Positions 39,141 to 51,677 of a stretch of 64,000 nt of DNA are shown here, piece after piece. Every line of letters begins with the position of its first letter. Position 1 is the stretch's first letter. The notes under the pieces were generated by a model. The model was not told the origin of the DNA. It was given only the letters and a program-made list of their open reading frames with translations, and ran no database searches. The translations under genes were made by a program, and so were the position numbers. Location: positions 549,263 to 613,262 of the forward strand of contig OY752148.1 of NCBI GenBank assembly GCA_963573315.1, read 5' to 3'. This DNA comes from Entomortierella parvispora (taxonomy: Eukaryota; Mortierellomycota; Mortierellomycetes; Mortierellales; Mortierellaceae).

Positions 39141-39752
39141 TGCATACTTGCATTCAATTCCGGTCTTTTTTTTTTTTTTTTTTTTTTTTTTTTCAGGCCC
39201 ATGATTCCCGTCCACAGTCCAGAGGACTAAGAAGTGGATCATTGTGCGCGGACATGAGCGGACATGTTGGACACACCCAGCACAATTAGGTTTGGACATG
39301 ACCACAATTTTTTTTTTCAGATCGCAGTCAAATGTGCGTGATCCTTGTATCGTATCTGCTTTACTCTATTGGTGCTGTGAACCAATCACTCAGTAATGAT
39401 GGTAGCACAAAGAAAATTTCAAGGACAATCGCAACACAGAAAAATGCTTTTGTCTTCCTTGGGATGGGCGTTGGCTAACTGCCTTTAGACAGCCGTGCGT
39501 TCAAAGCGACGTTGCTTTTGGTCCTTCGATATCAGCTCTTTCTCTCGTCTTAGCAAGAGAATTTTAGGATGCGTGAAAAAACGCGGTATGCGCGCACGCG
39601 TACTCGCGTACTGATGTGATCTGTGGGCGCTGGCGTGAAATGTCTATTATTGCCCAGGGGCGGTAAACCCAACGAAGTTATAGGGCATGTGACTAAGGGG
39701 CGACCCACAAAGTCCACCCATTGGAGTGGAAAATAAGAACGATTGCATGGTA

Positions 39753-41961
39753 CAGTTTTCCCCGCTTAAACGACACTTTTCTGTCGTTTAGACGAACGAG
39801 TCCTCCAATTCATTTGTATTCTAAAATATAACAATTGAGAGCCCATTTTTTTTTGTTCGTCATTCCATGTGAACACCCATCCATCTTGCATTCAGACCCC
39901 ATCATGCCACGAAATGCGACGAAAGCTCCATCAGGCAAGCCTAAGAGAAGGGAGCCGAGGAGAGAGCCATTAGCTGATATCACGGAAACCCACAAGAACT
40001 ACTCATTGGATAAGAAGGCCGCATTTCTTCAAGAGGTGAAAGAGACGGAAGATCACGGCGTCAAGCCCAACATCGCGTCTCTTGCTGTCAAGTATGAAAT
40101 ACCATACTCAGTGGCAAGAAGAGCACTTGGCTCCAGAGACAAGATTCTGAAATTGGCAGGGGACGCGTCCATTGGCTACCTACAGAACACCACCCGAGTT
40201 CGAGCACCAAAGAACGTGTGGATAGAAGGCGGCATGAACAGATGGATGAAGGCCGAGCGAGCCCTTGGTAATTGCCAATTGCCAAGGCTGTTCAACTGTA
40301 TTTTTGACAAGAGATGCCAACTAACACTCTCATCATTCAATTTTTCAGGGAATCGAGTTACAGAAATGGGCTTGGCTGGGGCAGCTGCAGCTCTTTATCG
40401 CGATGCAAGTCGATTTGCAAGAAGAGGCAAGAAGAGGAAGATGGTGCCTATTGCATTGAGCAATGGATTTCTTCACCGATTCAAGAAGAAGTATGGCATT
40501 AAGCAATACACTGGTCATGGGGAAAGTGGATCGGTAGACTTAGAGGAAAAAACTGTCAAGGCCCGCCTTGAAGAGATTCGGGAAGAGCTTTCAGCCTTCA
40601 CCCCTGACTGCATTTACAATTGCGACGAGACAGGGTTGTACCTACGGGAGAGCACGAACAAGACCCTCGATTACGCTCCAATTAAAGGCAGAAAGATTAC
40701 TCGAGATGCTCGCGTTTCCATCTTGTTAACCTGTAATGCAACTGGTTCTGATAAGAGGCCTTTACTTATTCTGGGTAAGACATACTATAGAGATCCTCTC
40801 ATTTGCAACTCCAATGACAAAAAAAAATATATACTGACTTGACCCCTTCTAGCAAAAAATAAACCTCGGAATCTCTCCATCGAAATGGAGACTAGAGTTG
40901 AAACTGATTTCACAGGCAAGGGATACATGCGCGAGCCTGTCTTCTTATCATGGCTGAACAAATTCAACGTCGATATGGCGACTGAGGGAAAGTTCATTGC
41001 GCTGCTAATGGACAGTGCTCCTGGACATGGTAATCCCGAGGATGAGAACTTGAGCAACATCAAGATTATCCGTTTGCCTCCAGGAACTACCTCCAAAACT
41101 CAACCTTTGGATGCTGGTGTCATTCGATCATTCAAGGCACATTACACGCGATGGATGCTCATAGCTGTCTCCCTTGCTCGGTCGAAAGCCAAAAACTCCA
41201 AAGCCACCGCTACAGTTGCAAAGCTGTGGGATTGTCTACCTGACGCCTGGGTGGGAGTTTCTGAACCCTGCATCCGAAACTGCTTTATGGAAGTACCACT
41301 CTTTTCTTCGGCCCACCGTCAAGTTCTCGCAGACCTTGGGGTGGAGACTGTAGAACAAGAGATCAAGCGACTGTGCGATGAACTCCACGAACTGTTTGGT
41401 ATTGACAACGAGTTCCTCGAAAAGCAAAAAAACAGGAGTTTGCTGAACTACCTCAAAGTCGTTTTCTATGAGGAGCCATCAGAATCTGTAGAGGAGGCAG
41501 TCCAGTGGGTCGTTAATAACCCTGATTTTAAACATATTTTTGAAGTCCATGATGAGAACGACACCAGGTTCGAGGATGATGATGACAGTGATGAAGTCGA
41601 CTCGGAATGGGAGGGAGGATCGGAGGTCTTCAGCTCCGAAGCAAATAGCAATGAAGTCACCGAGGATCTCGCACGATACAGTAGATCTGATTTGTCCAAT
41701 TTCACGAACCTCCTTCATGATTCACTTCAGAGGGTGCGCGAAGATAAAGTCGCTAGGAAGCTCTTTCATGCGATTATATCCACAGGTGACGAACTCATGG
41801 AATACCTTCAATCCCTGGATGGAAACAAAGAAATTGGCGAGTGAGATCAAAAAAAAATAAAAAAAAAATGGGCTCTCAATTGTTATATTTTAGAATACAA
41901 ATGAATTGGAGGACTCGTTCGTCTAAACGACAGAAAAGTGTCGTTTAAGCGGGGAAAACTG
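39753..41961 (+). mobile_element. Apparently complete pogo-like DNA transposon, 2209 bp, TA duplication
   Basis: Terminal inverted repeats of about 95-100 bp (39753-39850 and 41864-41961) start CAGTTTTCCCCGCTTAAACG and show no difference in a hand comparison. TA flanks both ends (39751-39752 and 41962-41963). Inside each repeat is the smaller palindrome CGACACTTTTCTGTCG. The encoded transposase has an open three-exon frame, so this copy may be active. Confidence 0.92.
39904..41844 (+). CDS. Pogo/CENP-B-like transposase (DDE_1), three exons, 593 aa
   Basis: Exons 39904-40267, 40349-40774 and 40853-41844. Both introns are GT/AG; the first is 81 bp and readable, the second contains a stop, so splicing is required. 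The N-terminal helix-turn-helix (about 35-80, YSLDKKAAFLQEV..ASLAVKYEIPYSVARRAL) and CENP-B-type second DNA-binding part (SNGFLHRFKKKYGIKQY) bind the terminal repeats. Catalytic triad: Asp214 in NCDETGLY, Asp317 in LLMDSAPGH, Asp350 in TQPLDAGVI. The acidic C-terminal tail ends KLFHAIIS..GDELMEYLQS. No lesion seen. The 3285-3578 derivative preserves the first and last codons of this gene. Confidence 0.92.
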
Positions 41962-41963
41962 TA

Positions 41964-42458
41964 CTGTATAGTGCGCACTTGTTTGAGCATCGTTTGTGTT
42001 TAAGCTTGCTCTCATTTTGCGTTAAGAACGGGAGGGGCGCCGAAAAATGGTACCTGCGGTGCCATAAGTGCCGCACGTACTGAAATGATAAAAGCTGGGT
42101 TTTTTTGTTTACAGAACTTCATTGGTTTGTCGTTGTTGATAAAACTACAGAGCCGCTTTTTGCAGTCCCATGCTGCGGCAGTGTCGACGTCCAATATTCG
42201 CCCCGGTGTAACCTGAAGAGCCGCATTTTCTTGTTTTTTCTCTTTGACATCCATCGCCTCCCGCCCTCTGTTCTTTCCTTCTCTCGTTCCCATTTGTAGA
42301 TTTGCCCTCTTCTTTCCCTCCTTCTTTTTTGTATTTTCACAGTCGCTTTCTCCCTTCCCCCGCTGTGACATTTTTACCCTCTCTTCTGCACTCCTCTTTA
42401 TACAGCACCCACTGCATTCTGATCACCCGTCCCAAAAGCCTTGCGCCCACATTTCAAT
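41964..42458. other. Intergenic; presumed promoter and leader of the ABC transporter
   Basis: Pyrimidine-rich from about 42230 to 42450 (CTTTCCTTCTCTCG, CCCTCCTTCTTTTTTG), with TTTATACAGC at about 42398, a possible TATA element 60 bp before the ATG. Confidence 0.4.
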
Positions 42459-45400
42459 ATGACCTTCTGCGATGCGGAAGGATGGGCCGTGTTCAGTCAA
42501 AGACGTGCCATGGACTTCACTATGTGCTTCCAGGACAGGTCGGTATATCAGATCGTTGTTCCTTCTGTTGTTATGAAAGGTGTTCAAAACCAGAAAGTGA
42601 CATTTTAATCCCACCGTACTGCCATGTCAATTTCTTCCATTTGTGTGTGCCCCTGTCTCTCTTCTCTGTAGCGTGCTGACAGTAATCCCAAACGTACTCC
42701 TGCTTGCGCTCCTCTCTCCGAGAGTTCATAAGGTCCTTGGGAAAGGTCCATTGGAGGGTGTCAAAGCCAGCCCAGTCTTTTACTTCAAGATGTTGACACT
42801 CTTGGCTACAATGAGTGTTCAGGTCGCTATCTTGGCCGAGATTGTCTCCATGGGTAGCTACTCAACATCAGAAGTCTTGAGCACGATCATGTACTTGGTG
42901 GCATCAGTAAGTTCCCTCTCTCTCTTATTCTTATATCTTTTTTTTCTCTTTCCAGTAAACTCCTATGACGTTGTACTCTCGATTCTCCACAGTGCTCTAC
43001 AACCATGTGTACAAACAAAAGAAGAAAATAAACTACCGAGGACGGGAACCAGAAAAAAAACACGACCCATGATACTGCAGAGTCGTCTACGCTGCAACCT
43101 CTTCCCCCCCCCACTTCTTCTCCTTCCGTAGTAGTTTGTCTGTGTCTGTGTCTGCTGTGTCTATCGAACTCTTGATAATCACCATTTATTTTCTCTTTTT
43201 TGGGATTTTCTTGATTGTCCACCCAATAGCTTGGTGCTGCTGTGTTGCATTACTTCGAGTTCTTCAACATGGTCAATCCTTCAAGTGGATTGACCGTCTT
43301 TTGGCTGTTTACAGGCCTTGTTTCCATCTTCCCAACGCGTGCTTGGATCCAAGATTCTCCCGCGGGCCTCCAAGGTGGAGGAGAACCTCATTCGATCCCC
43401 GTCTTCAAGTTGGTCTTTACGATTCTTTCTTTCTTGATGTTTTTCCTGGAAATGATTCCCAGACCCAGCCGTCGTAGCTTGAAGCGAGAGGAGGTCATTC
43501 CCGGATTGGAAAACCTCATTCAGCTGAACCCTTCGCCAGAACCCTTTTCCAATTACTTTGTCCGTATCACCTTCTTTTGGGTGTTACCGTTGTTGAGACT
43601 CGGCAAGACCAAAACTTTGAAGATGGAAGATATGTACGATCTTGATCCAGAGCTTCTCAGCTACCCTCTTTACATGGCTTCCAAGGCCAAGATGGATGCG
43701 GATGAAGCCGCAACGCTTCAAAAGATCAAGCAAGGGAAAGAAGATCAGGCCAAGGCCTTGAAGGAAGGAACAGCCGCCAAAGAATCTGGCGACGAGGTCA
43801 AGAAGACTCAAAAGGGCAAGATCCGTTTGGTCACTGCCATTCTTCATTCCGACGGTTATCGATGCATGTGGGCCTGTATCCCCCGCCTCCTCTACATTGG
43901 TGCCCATTACATTCGTCCCATTTTGTTCTCCCAATTGATTGTGTTCGTCAACAGCTATTCCCGCTTGGGCAATTCTGACGAAGTACCTCAAGTTCCCTGG
44001 ATTGGATTCGGGCTTGTGATTGCCGTTTTTTGCTCCGACGTGTTCTCATCCTTGTTTGAAGTTCAATTCCGAAGCATCTGTTTCGACTCTTCCTTCAAGT
44101 CTCGCGGTATCTTGGTATCCTTGGTTTACAGTAAGGCCTTGAAGTTGAGTTTGACCAACAAACAAGAAGGCGTAGGTGCCATCGTCAACCATATGATGTC
44201 AGATGTCCAGAACGTTGTGGCCTTTTTCGAAATTCTCCACCTCTCTTGGAGTTCCATTCTGGAGATCATCATCATTTTGGTCTTGCTCTGGGGTCAAGTT
44301 CGCTATGCCCTCATTGCCAGTGTCGGTGTTGTGGTAGTGATCATGGTCATTACCGCTCTCTGTTCTCCTCACGTGAGCCAAGCCCTAAAATCCTTGATGA
44401 AGACTTGCGACGAGAGAACGAAGTTGGTCACCGAGTTGGTCAGTTTTATCAGGTCCATCAAGTTGTACGCCTGGGAACCATATTTTGTTGACAGGATTAC
44501 CGCCGTTCGTAAGCATCAGTTGAACAAGTTGCGCGTCTTCTTTCATTGGATTACAGGCACGTTCACCCTCTACAGATCGCTCGCTCCGTTTTGTGCCTTT
44601 GCAACGCTTTCAGCCTACACGATTATCGCTGAGGAGAGTGAAACCATGGATTTTCAAAAAATCTTTACCACAATGACGCTGCTGAATATGTTGCAGGAGC
44701 CAGTTTCGACAATGAGCCAGTCCATGTCCTCAATTGTCGCTGGTATTGTCTCTTACAAACGTGTCATTGATTTCTTGAATTCGGAGGAGATTGATGACGA
44801 GAATGTGATTCGTCACATGGGCATTGAGACCTCAGAGTTTGCGTATGAGATCGAGAATGGTACTTTTGGCTGGTACTCTCCTGAAGCCATTCAGCGCGCG
44901 ATCGAGAAGAAGGAGAAGGAAGCTCAGGAAAAAATCAAAACCGATGCCACAGAGGCCAAGAAGAACAGGAATACGACGCTTGTTGATATCAAGGACGATC
45001 AATTTGCTCTCTCGAATGTCAAAGGTGACATGCCCGAAGTCGACTCTCCCAGTTTGACCATTCTGGATATCCAGGATGAAAAACGGGTTGTTGCTACAGC
45101 CCCAGCTACCGCTGAAGAGATCTGCGGAACCATGGGTCCCGTCCTTCATGATATTGATCTTAAGATTCGTCGTGGAGCATTGACTGCTGTGGTCGGTCGT
45201 GTCGGTGAGGGTAAATCATCACTTGTAGGTGCTCTCTTGGGAGAGATGCATCGTTACACTGGTACAGTGCGCACCTGTGGTTCTCTTGCCTATGTTTCTC
45301 AATCGGCCTGGATCTTGAAGGACACTGTTCGCAACAACATCTTATTTGGCAAGGAATATAACCGTGAGCGCTACCTGCAGACGATCCGCGCCTGTGCTCT

Positions 45401-47915
45401 CATTCACGACTTGACCATGTTGGTCAACGGTGACAAAACTGTCATTGGTGAAAAGGTATGAACCCCTCAAACTGTGAAATATGGAATTGAAGCGTGAAGT
45501 ATAATATTTTGTCCCTCGTTTGATCTCTAATATAGCCAATTACTGACGGCCCTTATTTTTCAAAAAAAAAAACTATTCATGCAGGGAATCAATCTTTCCG
45601 GAGGACAAAAGCAGCGTATATCCATTGCTCGTGCAGTCTATGCTGATTGCGATGTCTACATCTTTGACGATCCTCTGTCCGCCGTCGACGCTCATGTAGA
45701 TTATCATATCTTTGATCAGGCCATTGCCTCAATCTTGGCCCGCAAAACGCGTATCCTGATCACCAACAGTGTTTCTCACTTGCAAGAAGTCGACCAGATT
45801 GTTGTTATCAAGGCCGGAAGGATCTCTCAGAACGGTGCCTACGACCAGTTGATCCAGGATGTCGATGGCGATTTCTTCCATTTAATCCAAGAGTCTAAAG
45901 TTGTCGACTCTGGCAAGGAGAAGAGCGACAACCAGGAGGAGAACACTGACTCTGACTCCTTGGATGCCCACGAGGGGTCTGAAGAGGAAGCTACATTTGG
46001 ATTTGGATCAGACGAGAAAAACGGCGGGGTCATGGATCCCAGTGAGGCGCTCGTCAATCAACCCAGCTTCAAGCGTTCCAAATCATCCACTATCGAGGTC
46101 AAGGAGGACGAATTTGTCCTGGAGGACTCTGATGAAGTCAGCGATGAGATCGAGGCTCAGACTCGGGTGGGCTGGCCTGTCTATAAGTTCTACATCTCGA
46201 CCATGGGCGTCCTTGGTGTTACCACGCTTCTTTTGATCAGTCTCCTTTACTTCGGTTTCAACTTTGCAACCCTGTTCTGGCTCGAAAACTGGGGTGATGA
46301 GAATGAAAAGGCCGCCGAGGAGGGAACTCCTCCTACTCTTTCGATTCATTGGTTTATCTTGTCATATTTTGGTTGGATCTTAGCCTCCGCGTTAACGTTG
46401 GCCATTTGTATTACTCACAATATGACCTACATGGCCCGGAAGGCTTCAAAGAAATTGCACTCGTGCATGTTGATGGCCTTGGTCCGTGCCCCTATGAGCT
46501 TCTTTGATGTCACCTCCTCAGGCAACATTGTGAATCGGTTCGCACACCACCTCAGAGAGATGGATATGGATTTACCCTTGCAGTTCTTGAATTTGTTGTT
46601 CATCTGCACCGTGACGACCACAATGGTTGTGTTCTGTATCATGGCCTCCCCTTGGTTTGTCCTCGCCATGATCCCTCTTAGCTATATCTACTTTCAGCTC
46701 GGTGGGTTCTTCTTGGTCTCTTCTCGAGAACTCAGGCGTTTGAATTCCGCTGCCCGTTCGCCCATGTACGCTCATTTCAGTGAGACTCTCGCCGGCTTGG
46801 TCACCATCCGTGCCTTCAAGGATGCGGACCGCTTTGCTATCCAGGCTACCAAGTTGCTCGACCGTTCTCAGCAGACCGATTACTTGACCGATGCAACCGC
46901 TCGCTGGCTACAGATTACCCTCGACTTTATGAGTACTTTGGTTGTCAGCATGGTCGCCTTCTTGGCCGTGGTGGAACGCAACTCGCCCCGCGTGGGCTAT
47001 TTCTCCATCGTCTTGTCCCAAATTGGAGAATTGACCTCCATTGTGAGCGAACTTTTGAATATCATCTGTTCAATCGAAACCTCTATTGTCTCGGTGGAAC
47101 TGATCCGCGAGTTTTGTAACCTCACCCCTGAAGCCTGTGATGTGATCCCCGATAGCAAGACACCGGAATCTTGGCCTCAAAAGGGAGATATCATCTTCTC
47201 GAACTATTCGACTCGTTATCGTGAGGGTTTGGACTTGGTCCTGAATAACATTGACGTGTCGATTCAAGGTGGATCGCGTGTTGGTGTCGTAGGCCGTACT
47301 GGTGCTGGTAAATCCAGTATCACTTTGGCCCTTTTCCGTATCATTGAGGCTGCCTCTGGTTCCATCTCGATCGATGGTTTGGATATCTCTACTCTAGGAT
47401 TGACAGAACTTCGTTCCCGAATTACGATTATCCCTCAAGATCCTTTCCTCTTTGGTGATACCGTTCGAACCAACCTCGACCCTTTTTGTAAACATTCAGA
47501 TGCTGAAATCTGGGATGTTTTGGATTCTGCCTCACTCAAGCCTTATATCATGACCTTTCCTGACGGATTATCGACCATGATTGAGAATGGTGGTGGGAAC
47601 ATGTCGTTGGGTCAACGTCAGTTGATGAGTCTTGCCCGGGCTATGTTATTCAAGAACACTCGAGTTCTCTGTTTGGATGAAGCCACGGCTGCCCTTGATA
47701 TCGAGACTGATAACGCGATTCAGAAAGCCCTGAGAGATAAGTTCAAGAACTGTACGGTTTTAACCATTGCGCATCGTATCAACACCATCATGGACAGTGA
47801 CAAGATCTTGGTCTTGGACAAGGGTTGTGTTGTTGAGTATGATACCCCAGAGGTCTTGTTGCAGGACAAGGACAGCATCTTTTACAGTCTTGCGTACAAG
47901 AGTGGGAACCCGTAA
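42459..47915 (+). CDS. ABCC (MRP/YCF1-type) full-length ABC transporter, four exons, 1623 aa
   Basis: Exons 42459-42538, 42672-42906, 43230-45455 and 45585-47915, with phases 2, 0 and 0 matching. Membrane exporter for glutathione conjugates, organic anions or metal complexes, probably vacuolar or plasma membrane. An N-terminal hydrophobic region (TMD0-like, LLALLSP.., FYFKMLTLLATMSVQ, LTVFWLFTGLVSI) precedes TMD1. NBD1: Walker A GRVGEGKSS, signature LSGGQKQR, Walker B VYIFDDPLSAVDAH, where the usual Glu is Asp as in degenerate ABCC NBD1. A linker rich in acidic and Ser residues follows (EEATFGFGSDEK, FKRSKSS), then TMD2 and NBD2 with GRTGAGKSS, SLGQRQL and VLCLDEATAAL. About 100 residues longer than many MRPs because of loops between TMD1 and NBD1. 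No lesions. Confidence 0.95.
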
Positions 47916-48869
47916 AAAAACAAAACACGGCTTTAGTTTTCTCTTGGATCTCAAAGATACGATCAAAAACCCAACTCAGGATAAAACGGAGCCACCGCGC
48001 TATAGAAAAAATAGAGATAGAAAGAAACACCCCACACCGACAAAAAAAACAAGCGCCAAGGGCAGAAGACCATAATGATAAAGAGCAAGCAAGCAAGGCC
48101 TAGCCCACAAATCATTTTTTTTTTGCTCTCTCGCTTTCTCTTTGTCCCTTCCTCTCTCTTTTTGTACCTCATCCGTCCCTCTCGTTGGTTATCTCGAAAA
48201 GGCAGACACGCATCTCAGAAGAGTAAAAAGAAGACAAGGTGGGAGCGAGGAGAGAGAGAGAATGGGCAATGGCAAGAGTAACAGAGAACGTGAATGCACT
48301 TGGCAGTTCAATGATTCGGGTCGATTCAACATTGCCCTTACTCTACGAAGAACATTCAATGAGAGGATAGAGACGAGGCCAAGGGTATGAAACTGCACAG
48401 CTGGGGAGCAAGATACAAGAAGAAAGAGTGGGCGAATGGGAAAATATTATGGATGAGCAACGGGACAAAGACGTTTATTCAAGGGGGTGGGTGCGCGTGT
48501 GCATGTGCCTGACTGAGCCTTTGAATGAATGGCAAACAACACAAGATGAAATTTTCCCTTCCGGGAGTCGCATTTGCTGCGGTGCCACACGCACAGGCCA
48601 TTTGGCAGTTTTCTATTTCTTCTCCTGTCGTCGCAGATGCCCGCCTTTTGTGCATCATGTTGTCTGCCGGACTCCTTCGTGCGCGCGCTCCCCCTGCGTC
48701 TCGCCTTGGTCGTTTACAATTCCCTCAGGCAAGCAATTCGCATTTCAAGCGCATTCATTCATCAATCAAGACTCATTTGCAATGCATGCGCATGCATGCA
48801 TGAACTGCGAGAAACTAAATTCCTTGTTTGACCCCATAGCTCTGGTCACGCTCACTCAAAGTGTCTTGC
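47916..48869. other. Intergenic, no supported gene
   Basis: 3' flank of the transporter. Short frames only; contains GCATGCGCATGCATGC near 48783-48800. Just upstream of 48870, bases 48830-48860 read as ALVTLT in one frame, possibly a displaced N-terminus of the next gene. Confidence 0.4.
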
Positions 48870-51677
48870 ATGATAGATGGCGACAGAGAGCTCTTTCAGG
48901 TGGATGTAAATGACGGCGACACCCTGGCTAATATCCGAGACAAGATCAAAATGGAGGCTCCTCGCCAACTGCCGCATGCTAGCACCCTCTCCCTGTACAA
49001 GGCCCCCGAAGGAGAAGGCTTTACTGAGCCAGGCGTCACTGTTGGGGCACAAGATGAGATTACCAGTGCGAGGTCTTTGCGTGCTTTGTTTACGGAAACG
49101 AACGCGGCTCGAGTGATTGTTCGACCTCCAGGTAAGACCTCTTGGCCATGGTTGTCGTCGTCACTTGTGCGATACTTTGCATACTTTTGCAAGCTGATCA
49201 TTTCATCCTTCTAGATTACAGGCGCGGCTTACGGAACATTTTTCAATACGATTGTCGCTCTGGAGACCTTGTTTGGAAAAAGGATACGTTTCGGAGCTTT
49301 CCTGTCCATGCTGTAAGCGACTTCCGGTCTCTGCGTGAAAGTCCCGAATTCTGTTTCTTTGACAAAACCGCCTTCATCTCGGCCCTTGCGTCCTTCGACG
49401 AGCCAGCTCTTGTGTTCCTTCGTCCTCCACGGTCAGGAAAGTCGCTTGGATTGAGTACGTTGGCACATTTCCATGGTCGTCAACACCTCCCGGACTACAA
49501 AGCTCTTTTTAAAGTAAGTTAGCGGGGATATACTGACTGTTTTACGAATCCTAATGTGACTTGTTCCTGTTTGTAGGGCCTTGCAATCGATGATCTTGTT
49601 GAAAAGAAGCGTATATTTCCTGGGCGTTACTTTGTCTTGAGGTTCGATTTGTCTACTTTTGATCGATCCTCAGACAAAAAAGTGGCGAGTCGCAGCCTCA
49701 ACCTGATGCTGAATAGGTCAATCAAGTGGTTTTACAGTACCTACGAGCCATATCTCAGAATACCAGCCAATGTTCTCATCGAGAGGACTATCAGAGAGGA
49801 TGCTTCATTAAGTCTTAGAAAATGTGCGAACGTCGTACGCGAGATTCTTTCCAACGCCCAAACTTCTGAGGACCCTCTTTCAAAGATCGAGGGAGTATGC
49901 ACAAAAGCTCTCTCACTTTTTTTTGTTTTGCCTACTCCTTGTGAACACATCTAACAGAATCATTAATTACTGATAGATCTACCTCATGGCAGATGCATAT
50001 GACAGCTTCGGCAATGAATACCTTGTCCCAAAAGACCGTGGTCATTGGAGGTCTCCACGAGAAACCCAACAGGACAGTTTATTGAAAAGATTTTGGGCAT
50101 CAGTGAAGAGCAGTCTCGGTAAAGGAATCGCAAGATGCTATATTACAGGTGTCTCACCACTATCTTTGGCCGACAAAACGTCCAGATTCAACGTGGCTCG
50201 ATATGTGTCATGGGAACCAAATCTTGCAGGGTTTTGTGGTTTAACGGATGCAGATCTTGCTGCTGCACTGGCGCGGGAAAATGTCTGTGGCCCCACTTCC
50301 AAGGCAAAGAAGCACTTGAAGATCATGAAGGACCATTACAATGGTTTTAATTTCGTTCTTGGTGGACGAGGACCCTTGACCTATAACACAAACACATGTC
50401 TCGAGTACTTGCAGGTACGCTTTAAGTTAACAACTCGATTGTGGCGAGAGTTTTATACTTGGGCTGACGTCTGTTCGCTTACACACTACTACTCATATTG
50501 TGTCAGTAGAGTCTTGCAGAGAAGAGTCCGATAAACCCTCTTTATCCTCTTCATGTCACCAATTCTGGGGCCTTGGACAGAACACTGCAGATTATGGCAG
50601 CATCGCCAGTGGCAACAAAGTTGATAGAGGATGGACTCTTCAACGGAAACGACCTAGGCAAAAAGGTTGAAAAAATAACGATCCCTTTTGACAACATCGG
50701 GCAAACGTTTACTCTTAAAAGCTTGGTATTGTTGGAGATAATGGCTGCAACTTGTATTATTATTTTGTGCTGCCACTCACCAAAAAAATTGTCTTCCAGG
50801 CTAGAAAACTTGCCGAATGTGAGGCAACGTGGTTGTCGTACATGGTGCACATTGGTGGATTGACATTTTGTGCCCGCAAGAAAGCACTACGATTTCCGAA
50901 TTTGGTAGTCGCGGCGCGATTCGGGAAAGCTATCCTGCGTATATATGATGCCTACCTGGAGGACGTGGATGGTGCGTTGAAATTACTTATCGAAGAGGGA
51001 GACATCGACCGGATCTTTGGATTATACGTCCGCGGTATGCAGCGACACGATGTTGTACCGCGTGATTTCAAAAAAAATGGGGAGCAGCATTGCAACTCGA
51101 TGCGCTTCGCCTTCCTGGCTAATATCCACCCATCCTTTCGGAGAGTTGGTATTAAGACGACCGTTACCAAGGTAAGGAAGACCAATGAAACGCCATGGCA
51201 TGATATGAGTACCATCTGAGTATCAGTAGCTCATTATCGGCTCCTCAATTTCTTTGATAGCTCCCTGGAAATTCAGGTCGAATCATCATGTTGGTTTCAA
51301 TTCCAATGAAAAAACAGCTTTTTGTTCTCGAATGGAAGTCTATTCCGATCGACTGCATTGGTATTGGGTCGGGATCGTCATCGAAAAGGGCCAACACTCT
51401 CATGGATATTCAAAATGATTGCGAGGTGTTAAAACTGAAGTTCAAGTTCATGAACGACAAATGGCGAGCTGGCCAGACCATCAAGGAATGGATTGAGAAT
51501 GGACCACAGGACCAGCTCCGCGATTACACACATGGTAAAGAGATCCAAAAGTGGAGGGAAGACGGCTATTCGATCACGTCAATTCTTACCATTGTAGTTG
51601 GATCTCGTCATATCCTTTTGTGGAATCTTGTTGGCGATAAGCTTGACGATTTTCCACGACTCGCCCTCGAGTGGTGA
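48870..51677 (+). CDS. Crinkler-type protein: ubiquitin-like header, AAA-ATPase-like domain, PD-(D/E)XK-like C-terminus
   Basis: Exons 48870-49131, 49215-49513, 49577-49894, 49977-50414, 50510-50725, 50800-51171 and 51261-51677; all phases match, giving 773 aa. Residues 1-87 are a Crinkler/ubiquitin-like header (ELFQVDVNDGDTLANIRDKI.. to VIVRPPG). A P-loop RPPRSGKS at about 157-164 begins an AAA-ATPase-like domain, with YLMADAYDSFGNEYL in the Walker-B position (the family usually has Asp-Glu; here D-A) and ITGVSPLSLAD as sensor-like strand. The C-terminal part has LFVLEWKSI (E659, K661), the E-x-K of PD-(D/E)XK nucleases; the expected preceding Asp is not obvious in NSGRIIMLV. Known Crinkler NTPase-nuclease proteins act as host-directed or inter-organism effectors. 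No signal peptide. The missing acidic residues may mean reduced activity. The N-terminal start is uncertain. Confidence 0.78.

Noticed and set aside
38666..39289. 207-codon plus-strand frame as an independent gene
   Set aside because: Only the part after about 38780 is protein-like, and it continues the Crypton remnant after a frameshift; the rest overlaps the Crypton frame and a poly(T) run.
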